From a virus, in IMG/VR virus record IMGVR_UViG_3300009509_000167, positions 1-29,992 of that record: a stretch of 29,992 nucleotides of DNA. The stretch is one strand, 5' to 3'. The notes under the pieces are model-generated. The model was given only the letters and a program-made list of their open reading frames with translations. It ran no database searches and was not told the DNA's origin. Positions 6,196 to 11,693 of the stretch are shown piece after piece. Made by a program: the position numbers and the translations under genes. The stretch's first letter is position 1; every line of letters begins with the position of its first letter.

Positions 6196-7247
6196 TAGAA
6201 AGATAGAGCCCAGCATACCGGAATCCGCCACCCCTCGCGAATCCCCTCAACCAGGAATCCCTTGTGTGACTTTTCACCACACCCACAACCTAAGATGACC
6301 AGATTCTGGCCAGTGCGGGTGGTCGTCCTCTTCGCCTCCTCTCCTGAGCGGCCCGTAGGGCCCAGCCGGCAGCGGGGGACTTGTCTGTGGGGTCAGCGCG
6401 GGGCTGGTGTCGGCGGGTGAGCTCCCGATCGGGGGGAAACCCGGAGAGGGATGCCCGGGGAGCACGCACCTACAGGAGAGAGCCCGGGTGGGGAGCTCGA
6501 GGTCCGCGGTTGGCGGCCGCGGCCGGCCGGGTCACCGGCCAGCCGGGCACGCCCGAGCTCGACGCGGGAGGAATAAGGAGGGCGAGGTGGACCGCTCCAT
6601 CGGCCCAAGGTACGCGGGATGCCTCATCTACGTGAGTGGGTAACTTCTGGGGTTGGGGCCCCTGGGGGTACGGAGGTAGTAGGAGGTATGGGGATGTTGT
6701 GGGGTCGTGGGGTTTGGCTGGGGGTTTGTGGTTGCTGGTGTGCGTCGACTCGACGGAACGACTGGCGTCGTTCGCGTCTCGTTTCCGCTTTGGTGTGATG
6801 TGGGGATGGCGTGTTTGCGTGTGAGGTAAGCTGTTGGGTTCTGGGGGGTTGTGGGGGGCTCGTGGGTGCTCCTGTGGAGGGGGTATCCTGTCGTTTATAC
6901 GGGACAGTTCAATGGGGAGTCAAGCACTTTCTGCTGGTGGTGGAAGTGGTTGAGTTGGTGAGAGGTGCAGCATTCGGTTTGGCGGATATTCATCTGTCCT
7001 TGTGAGTCTGGAATTGATAGTGGACGTGCGGGTGGGGATTGTGGTCATGGTTTTGGTGTTGGGTTGACAGTGTGGGAAAGTCTGGATGTTGTTTGTTTGT
7101 GGGTGGTTGCGGGATTTGGTTCGAGTGTGGTGTTGTTGAAATGGCGTAAGTGATTTGGGAATGGTTTGGCGAGATCGCGTGTAGGGGGTTCTTGGGGCCC
7201 CTGGAGTGTGGAAAAGGGGGAGTGTCCACTTTTGAGGACAGTTTCAC
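6196..7247. other. Gene-poor region with strand skew and G-tracts
   Basis: No frame here looks like protein: open frames are short, low-complexity and lack good ribosome sites. From about 6640 to 7240 the + strand is G/T-rich and C-poor; in 7021-7140 I count 7 C and 54 G. GGGG-or-longer tracts start at 6649, 6655, 6664, 6690, 6701, 6709 and 6720, enough for quadruplex folding. Left of about 6300 the + strand is C-rich, so the skew flips inside this region. The RNA read leftward from the 7248-7887 genes would be C-rich and G-poor, as in Rho-dependent terminators. A replication origin is another possibility. Confidence 0.5.
6521..6544. repeat. Very GC-rich inverted repeat
   Basis: GGCCGGCCGG (6521-6530) pairs with CCGGCCAGCC (6535-6544), 9 of 10 bases, around loop GTCA. 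It is isolated in the gene-poor region near the point where base skew changes sign. It could be a terminator stem or part of an origin. Confidence 0.45.
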
Positions 7248-7559
7248 TTACGGGTGGTCTTCTTTCGCTTCTCGAGGGGTGGGGGGGCCGAGCGTTTCGC
7301 GCATACGTCGCTCGTATTCCTTCATCGAGACTTCTGTGGTGATGCCGTTCAGGGCTTCTTCGGGGACGGCGAAGGCGCCGAGGGACATGAACCCGAAGTC
7401 TGCGAGGATTGCGGAGGAGAAGCGGGTGAGGGGAACGGTACGCTCCCAGATGAGGTTCCAGAGCTCTTTCGGGACGGGGATGATGGGAGGGGATCCGTCG
7501 GCGAAGAGGATGAGGCGGACGGTGAACTCTTCGTGGGGATTGGGCTCGTAGTCAGGCAT
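7248..7559 (-). CDS. Hypothetical protein, 103 residues, partner of the HTH gene
   Basis: The ATG at 7559 overlaps the end of the helix-turn-helix gene by eight bases, so the two are co-translated. The product has an early strand segment (FTVRLILFADG, about 11-21), a Pro-rich turn, then helices and a charged, Pro-containing C-terminus. It is not recognised as a known toxin or repressor. The tight pairing with a regulator resembles toxin-antitoxin or repressor-cofactor pairs, but that is inference. Confidence 0.6.
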   Translation of the reverse strand: MPDYEPNPHEEFTVRLILFADGSPPIIPVPKELWNLIWERTVPLTRFSSAILADFGFMSLGAFAVPEEALNGITTEVSMKEYERRMRETLGPPTPREAKEDHP

Positions 7560-7887
7560 CGGGGATCTCCTGGGTCTGTGCCGAAGTGACACGCTCCTGC
7601 TGGAATCCTACCGGCCTCGGGAAGCAGCGGATTTGCAGCACGAGACCCTGGGCATGGATCAGGCGAAGGATGGCGGTGAGGGAATCGAGCTCGAGCATCT
7701 GGTGGACACGCTGGCGGGAGATGTCGAGAGTTTCGGACATCCGGGTCTGAGATCCCCAGTCGTTCTCATCGTACTTCCAGTGAGGCTTCGCCTCGACGTA
7801 GGCCGCAGCAAGCGCCTTCGTGAGCTTCTTGCGAAGCAACATCCCCAGAATCTCCCCACGAGTCTTGCGATCCTTGCTACGCGGCAT
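7552..7887 (-). CDS. Helix-turn-helix DNA-binding protein, 111 residues
   Basis: Residues about 48-65 read QTRMSETLDISRQRVHQM, a helix-turn-helix with the turn at DIS and a recognition helix of the SRQRVHQML type, as in Xre-like or sigma-4-like domains. A basic helical N-terminus precedes it. ATG follows AAGGAGGG. The gene points away from the rightward accessory operon and sits at the divergent promoter region, the usual place for a phage switch regulator that also controls its own synthesis. Repressor versus antitoxin cannot be decided. Confidence 0.7.
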   Translation of the reverse strand: MPRSKDRKTRGEILGMLLRKKLTKALAAAYVEAKPHWKYDENDWGSQTRMSETLDISRQRVHQMLELDSLTAILRLIHAQGLVLQIRCFPRPVGFQQERVTSAQTQEIPDA

Positions 7888-7913
7888 CTCGCACCCTCCT
7901 TCTCCACCTTCAG

Positions 7914-7943
7914 AGCCTACGACCCCCGGGGCCCCGCCGTCAA
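7914..7943 (-). promoter_or_regulatory. Weak leftward promoter candidate for the HTH pair
   Basis: On the - strand, TTGACG (7943-7938), an 18-base spacer and TAGGCT (7919-7914). The spacer contains the palindrome CGGGGCCCCG (7927-7936), a possible operator. The match is modest; the position upstream of the start at 7887 supports it. Confidence 0.4.
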
Positions 7944-7951
7944 GAAAATCG

Positions 7952-7981
7952 TTGACAGGGCCACCAGACCCGACGTACCGT
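7952..7981 (+). promoter_or_regulatory. Rightward promoter candidate for the accessory operon
   Basis: Perfect TTGACA (7952-7957) with TACCGT (7976-7981) after 18 bases. The -10 is weak, so activation or another factor may be needed. It lies back-to-back with the leftward candidate, eight bases apart, and about 90 bases ahead of the first gene at 8073. Confidence 0.4.
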
Positions 7982-8072
7982 CACAAACGCTCGCGAGCGC
8001 CAAGGGCTGTCGCCAAGGAACCCCCCTCGTCGCACCCAAGGCGCTCGCCGAGCCCAAACCGAGGGGGAACAC

Positions 8073-8282
8073 ATGCTGATCTCCCAAGTGCTCGCACACT
8101 TCTACGGCGGACCCCTCGACGGCGAACGACGACTCCTCTCACCAGCCGATACCAAAACCGGATGGTTCATCCACCGCGCCGGCCCCAGACGACACATCTA
8201 CGAACTCGTCAAAGACTCCTACCGAGAACTGCCCAACGGAAGCGCTAACATCGACGCCATCTACGAAGGACACAACCCATGA
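8073..8282 (+). CDS. Small FYGGPLDG-motif protein, copy 1
   Basis: 69 residues with FYGGPLDGE near 10-18, a HIYEL strand (about 41-45), KDSYRE, and the end DAIYEG. A second gene at 8500-8709 has the same length and the same motif order, so the two are paralogues. Small beta proteins opening with FYGGPxDG are frequent in phage and actinobacterial genomes, with no known role that I can cite. GAGGGGG ribosome site. First gene of the rightward accessory operon. Confidence 0.7.
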   Translation: MLISQVLAHFYGGPLDGERRLLSPADTKTGWFIHRAGPRRHIYELVKDSYRELPNGSANIDAIYEGHNP

Positions 8283-8503
8283 CCTTCCGCGAATGGCTCG
8301 TGAGCGATGAGGCAGCACCGAAGATCCAGGCGATCTCCGACAAGCACAAGGGCATGGCGATCTGCGGAGAATCAGCCGTACCTTTCCTCCAGAGGGTGTG
8401 CTCAGAGGTCTACCACGCCTACCTGGCCGAGGCGCCATACCTGGCCGGGAGATACTGCGCCACCTGCGGCGCGGCCATCGAACCAGGAGTGATCCGAGGA
8501 TGA
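8279..8503 (+). CDS. Hypothetical protein with C-terminal CxxC, 74 residues
   Basis: ATGA overlaps at both ends. The first two thirds are helical; the C-terminus has RYCATCGAAIEPG, one zinc knuckle without a clear second. It may bind metal as a dimer or through its other Cys residues (29 and 41). It separates the two FYGGPLDG paralogues. Family not recognised. Confidence 0.6.
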   Translation: MTFREWLVSDEAAPKIQAISDKHKGMAICGESAVPFLQRVCSEVYHAYLAEAPYLAGRYCATCGAAIEPGVIRG

Positions 8504-8709
8504 GCAAGATTCTCGTGACGTTCTACGGCGGACCACTGGACGGTGGAACAGAAGCCGTCGAGAGCGGGAAGTGCATCGTCCATGAAGTCCGAATGGCAAT
8601 CCACGCTCGACCAAGATGCCACGTCTACGAGTACGACAAGGACTCCTTCACCGAAGACGACTGCGGATGGATCCACGCCAAGGCCATCTACGCCGGAGTC
8701 AAAGAATGA
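8500..8709 (+). CDS. Small FYGGPLDG-motif protein, copy 2
   Basis: 69 residues: ILVTFYGGPLDGG near 4-16, HVYEYDKDSFTE in the middle and KAIYAG at the end, matching the order in the 8073-8282 product. The ATG overlaps the previous stop (ATGA). The upstream open frame is Arg-rich and read from another gene, so the long start is rejected. The pair points to an old duplication with a gene between the copies. Confidence 0.7.
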   Translation: MSKILVTFYGGPLDGGTEAVESGKCIVHEVRMAIHARPRCHVYEYDKDSFTEDDCGWIHAKAIYAGVKE

Positions 8710-8993
8710 TCTACAAGAAAAACGTCGATGACATGCTCGCGGAATTGCTCCAAGTGGACAGAGAGGGAGACATCCGACAGAAGATCCGCATCGAGATGAT
8801 TCCCAGCATGGCCGAGAAGCCCGTGATGGAACTCGAGCAGATCAAGATGTTCTTCGAGATTTTCTCGAAATCACTGATCCAGGACGCCTACACCAGAGCG
8901 TCCATCCGCGCCATCTTCGACATCATCTGCGAGGAAGTCGATGCGCTCATCGCCAAGAAGTTCGCAGCCATAGAGGCGGAGACCAGGGAATGA
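8706..8993 (+). CDS. Hypothetical helical protein, 95 residues
   Basis: The ATG overlaps the previous stop (ATGA). The product is almost entirely helical, with alternating charged and hydrophobic residues through the length (for example QIKMFFEIFSKSLI near 41-54). No metal site or signal is present. The pattern fits a helical bundle or an oligomerising small protein. Not recognised. Confidence 0.6.
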   Translation: MIYKKNVDDMLAELLQVDREGDIRQKIRIEMIPSMAEKPVMELEQIKMFFEIFSKSLIQDAYTRASIRAIFDIICEEVDALIAKKFAAIEAETRE

Positions 8994-9214
8994 ACCGCCG
9001 AGGATTCCTTGGACTCCTGGCCAGAGCAATCGCGACAACGCTCGCCGCCCCAGCTATGCCAAGAATTGTGTTCAGCGACGGCGCAACCAGAACAGCCCTA
9101 CCCTGGGACGAAATCTGCCTCGCCACCGAGAAATGGTTCGCCCCAGCCGTGATCGACCAGATCTTCTCGCAAAACCCACTTGCCGGCCGCCTGAAGGAGA
9201 TGTCCAATGCCTGA
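8990..9214 (+). CDS. Tat-signal-like peptide fused to a copy of the major capsid protein N-terminal arm
   Basis: 74 residues. The start MNRRGFLGLLARAIATTLAA has the twin-arginine pattern RRGFLG, a moderate hydrophobic stretch and Ala/Pro sites for cleavage. Residues 39-68 align without gaps to residues 7-36 of this phage's own major capsid protein (22426-23394): I count 17 identities in 30, including TE, FAP, V.D.IF, NP and RL. The protein stops just after this arm. The ATG overlaps the previous stop (ATGA), so it is translated in the accessory operon. It could modulate capsid assembly or act as a decoy against capsid sensing; both are inference. Whether it is really exported is unknown. Confidence 0.7.
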   Translation: MNRRGFLGLLARAIATTLAAPAMPRIVFSDGATRTALPWDEICLATEKWFAPAVIDQIFSQNPLAGRLKEMSNA

Positions 9215-9425
9215 AACCGACAACCGCGCCAACTGGCCCGACTGGCTCGAATCCCTCGACGAACGAGTCGTCGCCTGCCGATACTGCGGCGCAAAAGTGC
9301 GCTGGGGAACCACCTACAAGGGCAAGAAGACTCCCATGAGCACCACCAAGACCAACCCCGAGACCGGCGAGATGCTCTCACACTGGGTCGACTGCCCCCA
9401 CGCGAACAAGGCGAGGAAGAAATGA
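9207..9425 (+). CDS. Small zinc-binding protein, 72 residues
   Basis: CRYCG near 24-28 and DCPH near 62-65 give Cys/Cys plus Cys/His ligands, a likely zinc site around a Lys/Thr-rich loop. Eight-base overlap with the previous gene, and the ATGA overlap with the next keeps it in the operon. The region between the ligands is basic, which could suit nucleic acid. Not recognised beyond this. Confidence 0.65.
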   Translation: MPETDNRANWPDWLESLDERVVACRYCGAKVRWGTTYKGKKTPMSTTKTNPETGEMLSHWVDCPHANKARKK

Positions 9426-9709
9426 CCCCCACCCCACGCGAAGAAGAACGCCAACGAGCCTGCGAACGCTCACGACAATACCTGAACGCAATCGGCATCA
9501 CCGACCCTCGAGTCCTCGAGCTGATCCACGACCCCACCACGGGCCGCAACCTCGACGGCTCGGAAGGACACCCCGGCTGGCAATACTTCTCCGAACAAGT
9601 CATACTGCTCGCCAAAATGCTCCAGGTGTTCCTGCACATGAACGACACACTGGAAGAAGAGGTGAAAAGATGGCGGAGACGTACATCTTCCTCTGCGGCA
9701 TCCTCGTAG
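9422..9709 (+). CDS. Hypothetical protein, 95 residues
   Basis: ATGA overlap with the previous stop. The product has an Arg/Glu-rich N-terminal helix, a middle with ITDPRVLELIHDP and GHPGWQYFSEQ, and a second helix. The last 13 or so residues (Arg then Ser/Ala) overlap the start of the next small gene in another frame and may be under weak constraint. Not recognised. Confidence 0.6.
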   Translation: MTPTPREEERQRACERSRQYLNAIGITDPRVLELIHDPTTGRNLDGSEGHPGWQYFSEQVILLAKMLQVFLHMNDTLEEEVKRWRRRTSSSAASS

Positions 9710-9792
9710 GAGGCTTCATCGTCTACGCGCGGTTCAAACTGAAGGGCGTCGTCGACGACATCGAGCGGCAAGACGAGAAAGACACACGATGA
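9670..9792 (+). CDS. 40-residue membrane peptide
   Basis: The ATG at 9670 is preceded by GAGGTGAAAAG, a good ribosome site. The product is MAETYIFLCGILVGGFIVYA, one hydrophobic span, followed by a basic-then-acidic cytoplasmic tail rich in Asp, Lys and Arg. It overlaps the end of the previous gene by 40 bases. No family recognised; a holin-like or host-membrane role is possible. Confidence 0.55.
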   Translation: MAETYIFLCGILVGGFIVYARFKLKGVVDDIERQDEKDTR

Positions 9793-9805
9793 CACTAGAG
9801 AAAGG

Positions 9806-10183
9806 ATGGGAATCCTGATGGCCCTGTACCGGGAAACCTCCCGAGAGGCGTGGGAGTCGTTCCTGCCCGTGTCGGCCCTACTGGATCGGGCGATCATGGC
9901 CGCGCTGGACGCCGCGGGCCACCGAGGGCTGACGTGCCAGGAGGTGGAGCGCGCCATCGGGCGCTCGCACCAAGCCGTCTCGGGCAACCTCCGGCACCTG
10001 GTCGAGAAGGGCCTCGTCCTGCACTCGGGCGAGTACGGCCAGACGGACTCCGGGCGCCGGGCCATCCTGTGGATTGCCCTGAAGCACCGAGCCACGAAGC
10101 CGGCCCGCGTGTTCGAGGGCGAAGCATGGAGACACCCAACTCTCACCGAGCGGCTGGAACAGAGGAGCCGACGCCATGACTAA
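9806..10183 (+). CDS. Winged-helix DNA-binding protein, 125 residues
   Basis: Residues about 26-85 form a MarR/ArsR-type winged helix: a first helix LLDRAIMAALDA, then LTCQEVERAIGRSHQAVSGN as helix-turn-helix, HLVEKGLVLHSG as the wing entry, and GRRAILWIAL as the closing strand. The C-terminal 35 residues are basic and extended. The start may be 9806 or ATG 9818; a GAGAAAGG site abuts the first, so the second has better spacing. A second candidate regulator in the window, placed mid-operon. Targets unknown. Confidence 0.75.
   Translation: MGILMALYRETSREAWESFLPVSALLDRAIMAALDAAGHRGLTCQEVERAIGRSHQAVSGNLRHLVEKGLVLHSGEYGQTDSGRRAILWIALKHRATKPARVFEGEAWRHPTLTERLEQRSRRHD
10163..10180 (+). repeat. 18-bp translation-start repeat, copy 1
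   Basis: AGGAGCCGACGCCATGAC, containing ribosome site and ATG of the gene at 10176, recurs exactly at 10641-10658. Confidence 0.8.
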
Positions 10184-10487
10184 ACTGAATCTCATGCCTG
10201 CCGAGCTGGTGGCGAAGATCGCGGAAGATTACTGGATGGGCGGCGATGAAGATATGTGGTTCACAGAGACAGCTCCAGGAGGAGATATAGAATCTGGTGT
10301 CCGCCACGCCTGGATTGAGGCGGCACAAGCGTTGGAGGAAGAGGCATCAAACTACGACGCGGATCGTGGTGCAGCCGCGACGGTACATGACATCTATCAC
10401 TATGAGTTTGCCAAGATCGCGGCGCACGTTTGCCGCGCTGCCGCTCGTGCTCTTCGGCAAGCCGCGAGAGAGGATGTGGAGCCATGA
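10176..10487 (+). CDS. Hypothetical protein, 103 residues
   Basis: ATG in the 18-bp repeat with AGGAG upstream. The product has an N-terminal helix (PAELVAKIAEDYW), an acidic loop, and a long Ala/Arg/Glu helical C-terminal half with HDIYHYEFAKIAAHVCRAAA. No motif identifies a function. Eight-base overlap with the winged-helix gene. Not recognised. Confidence 0.6.
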   Translation: MTKLNLMPAELVAKIAEDYWMGGDEDMWFTETAPGGDIESGVRHAWIEAAQALEEEASNYDADRGAAATVHDIYHYEFAKIAAHVCRAAARALRQAAREDVEP

Positions 10488-10657
10488 AAGTACAAGTGCA
10501 GCTTTGCACCAGTTCATATCGTGGTGACCATTCATCTGATGTGCGAATCGCCCACGAAATACAACCCGGAGAAACAGTCGAACAACTCTGTGATCGTCTA
10601 ATCCATGAGGTATCGGATTGGATAGAGCTTCGCATCATTCAGGAGCCGACGCCATGA
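10484..10657 (+). CDS. Hypothetical protein, 57 residues
   Basis: ATGA overlap with the previous stop. The product begins with a strand (MKVQVQLCTSS), has an IQPGETVEQL turn near 26-35, then a helix to the end. The pattern of strand, PGET turn and helix is that of a small ubiquitin-like or MoaD-like fold, but the length is short and this is only a resemblance. Its last codons lie in copy 2 of the 18-bp repeat. Confidence 0.5.
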   Translation: MKVQVQLCTSSYRGDHSSDVRIAHEIQPGETVEQLCDRLIHEVSDWIELRIIQEPTP

Positions 10658-10658
10658 C
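10641..10658 (+). repeat. 18-bp translation-start repeat, copy 2
   Basis: Exact copy of 10163-10180, again placing AGGAG and the ATG of the next gene (10654). The two downstream products share only the opening MTK, so the repeat is limited to the initiation region. Confidence 0.8.
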
Positions 10659-11034
10659 CAAGCCGACGCCGGAGTGGCTGGAGAAGTGGCTCCCGAAGGT
10701 GCGCGACGAGATGGCGATTGCCTATTGGCGAGAGGTGCTCACCGCCATCCACGCCGAGGTCTACGAAGAGGCCAGCACGGTTGAATGCCACGGGTGCAAG
10801 GGCGAGCGACTCATTCTGCGTCACTATACCACTGACGGAGAACTTGGAACCGAGGCGTGTCATGTATGCGATGCCACAGGCCGCATCACCCGTGAAGCCA
10901 AGGCGCGGAGAGAGACACTGGAGGAGGTGCGAGGCAAGATTCGCCTGTGTGAAGAGACATCGCCACACGATGACGTTCGCTTCATCAATGGCGTGAAGAC
11001 GTGGCTCGCCGAGCAGCTCAAGGAGATGAAGTGA
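10654..11034 (+). CDS. DnaJ-type zinc-finger protein, 126 residues
   Basis: Two knuckles, CHGCKG (about 47-52) and CHVCDATG (about 71-78), have the CxxCxG spacing of DnaJ-like zinc centres. Helices on each side (WLEKWLPKVRDEM and the Glu/Arg-rich C-terminal helix) flank them. Phage proteins of this form are common and small; the role is probably protein or nucleic-acid contact. ATG in the 18-bp repeat, overlapping the previous stop. Confidence 0.7.
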   Translation: MTKPTPEWLEKWLPKVRDEMAIAYWREVLTAIHAEVYEEASTVECHGCKGERLILRHYTTDGELGTEACHVCDATGRITREAKARRETLEEVRGKIRLCEETSPHDDVRFINGVKTWLAEQLKEMK

Positions 11035-11240
11035 TGGCGACGATCATTGAGGTGTTGCGCTGTGCGGAAGTGAATCTAGTGAAGGGAAACGCACTGGCCG
11101 CCGCATTTGGTAGGGAGCAGCTCCACAGCGCCATTGTATTGCTAGAAAAAGGCTACACACCTTTTGGCGCTGACGTAGAGGAACTGCTCGCCAAACATGG
11201 CAGCATTGAGCAAGTGCCGGAGGCCGACGGTGAAACCTGA
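11034..11240 (+). CDS. Hypothetical protein, 68 residues
   Basis: TGATG overlap with the previous stop and AAGGAGATGAA upstream. The product is helical: IIEVLRCAEVNLVKGN then HSAIVLLEKGYTPFGADVEELL, ending acidic. Not recognised; a similar layout occurs in many small phage early proteins. Last gene of the tightly coupled series, since the next has no clear ATG. Confidence 0.6.
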   Translation: MATIIEVLRCAEVNLVKGNALAAAFGREQLHSAIVLLEKGYTPFGADVEELLAKHGSIEQVPEADGET

Positions 11241-11314
11241 CAAGGACCTGACGGTGTGGCCGGACGCTCCGACTGGAATATCGTGGGGACTGTCCAGAGT
11301 GCGGCAAGTCAATC

Positions 11315-11530
11315 GTGCTCGCTGATTCCGTCATCCGCCGCATCCAGCGTGCGGCATTCGAGAAAGGCGCGAGGGCGCAGCGGCGAGATGATCTCACGTA
11401 CTTGAAGCTCGCAAGTCTGAACGAGGAGTGTGGCGAGAAAACTAGAGGCGAATTGTCGGTGGTCTATGTGGCTCTACTGGACGCGCCGCTCGTCGAGTTC
11501 GAGGAGAAAGGAGACTCACACAATGCGTAA
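11315..11530 (+). CDS. Possible protein with an unclear 5' end
   Basis: GTG at 11315 opens a 71-residue frame with a helix of Arg/Ala, then NEECGEKTRGELSVVYVALLDAP, and a charged end. The ribosome site for this GTG is poor. The frame is open upstream to 11252 and there reads CGRT and CPECGKSI, a clear zinc-ribbon pair, yet it has no ATG, GTG or TTG (CTG at 11273). Either a rare start is used, or one base was gained or lost near 11250 and the true N-terminus lies in the frame that starts with ATG at 11197. Treat the start as uncertain. Confidence 0.45.
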   Translation: MLADSVIRRIQRAAFEKGARAQRRDDLTYLKLASLNEECGEKTRGELSVVYVALLDAPLVEFEEKGDSHNA

Positions 11531-11669
11531 GAACATGCTTTGCGCTCTGATTGCGTGCGCGATCGTCATGACCGTCGACGTCATCACTGCCGGCGCGTTC
11601 GAGCCCCCCGACTGGATGCGCAACGGATGGCTCTACCAGCCCGGCGGATTCTTCTGGTGGCTCTTCTAA
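11523..11669 (+). CDS. 48-residue exported or membrane peptide
   Basis: GAGAAAGGAG precedes ATG 11523. The product has a Lys/Arg start, one hydrophobic segment MLCALIACAIVMTVDVITAG and an aromatic, Trp/Phe/Pro-rich outer part ending GGFFWWLF. It looks like a signal peptide with a very short mature part, or a membrane peptide. It overlaps the previous frame by eight bases. No family recognised. Confidence 0.55.
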   Translation: MRKNMLCALIACAIVMTVDVITAGAFEPPDWMRNGWLYQPGGFFWWLF

Positions 11670-11677
11670 CAAGGAGA

Positions 11678-11693
11678 TGTTTCACGTGAAACG
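11678..11693. promoter_or_regulatory. parS-like 16-mer at a translation start
   Basis: TGTTTCACGTGAAACG matches the ParB-binding consensus TGTTTCACGTGAAACA at 15 of 16 bases, with a perfect 14-bp palindrome (GTTTCACGTGAAAC, 11679-11692). It spans the interval between the AAGGAG ribosome site (11671-11676) and the GTG start (11686). I see no second copy in the window. ParB of the host or of the phage could bind here. Confidence 0.75.

Noticed and set aside
6381-6643. Rightward small genes in the GC-rich gap
   Set aside because: Two overlapping frames are both Arg/Gly/Pro-rich, with no conserved-looking segment. A GGAGGAATAAGGAGG-like stretch near 6570 is not followed by a credible gene.
7064-7092. 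TTGACA-17-TGTTGT as a rightward promoter
   Set aside because: The -10 is poor, and it would transcribe only antisense to the HTH pair. Kept out as a chance match in T/G-rich DNA.
7119-7133. GGTTCGAGT as a tRNA T-loop
   Set aside because: No matching acceptor, D or anticodon stems are found around it.
6990-7247. Leftward small gene in the G/T-rich stretch
   Set aside because: The product is His/Pro/Asn/Gln/Thr-rich low complexity that simply reflects base skew.
8947-10146. Leftward open frame of 399 codons across the accessory operon
   Set aside because: It is antisense to five coupled genes with good ribosome sites; its product is Ser/Arg-rich and lacks any recognisable fold.
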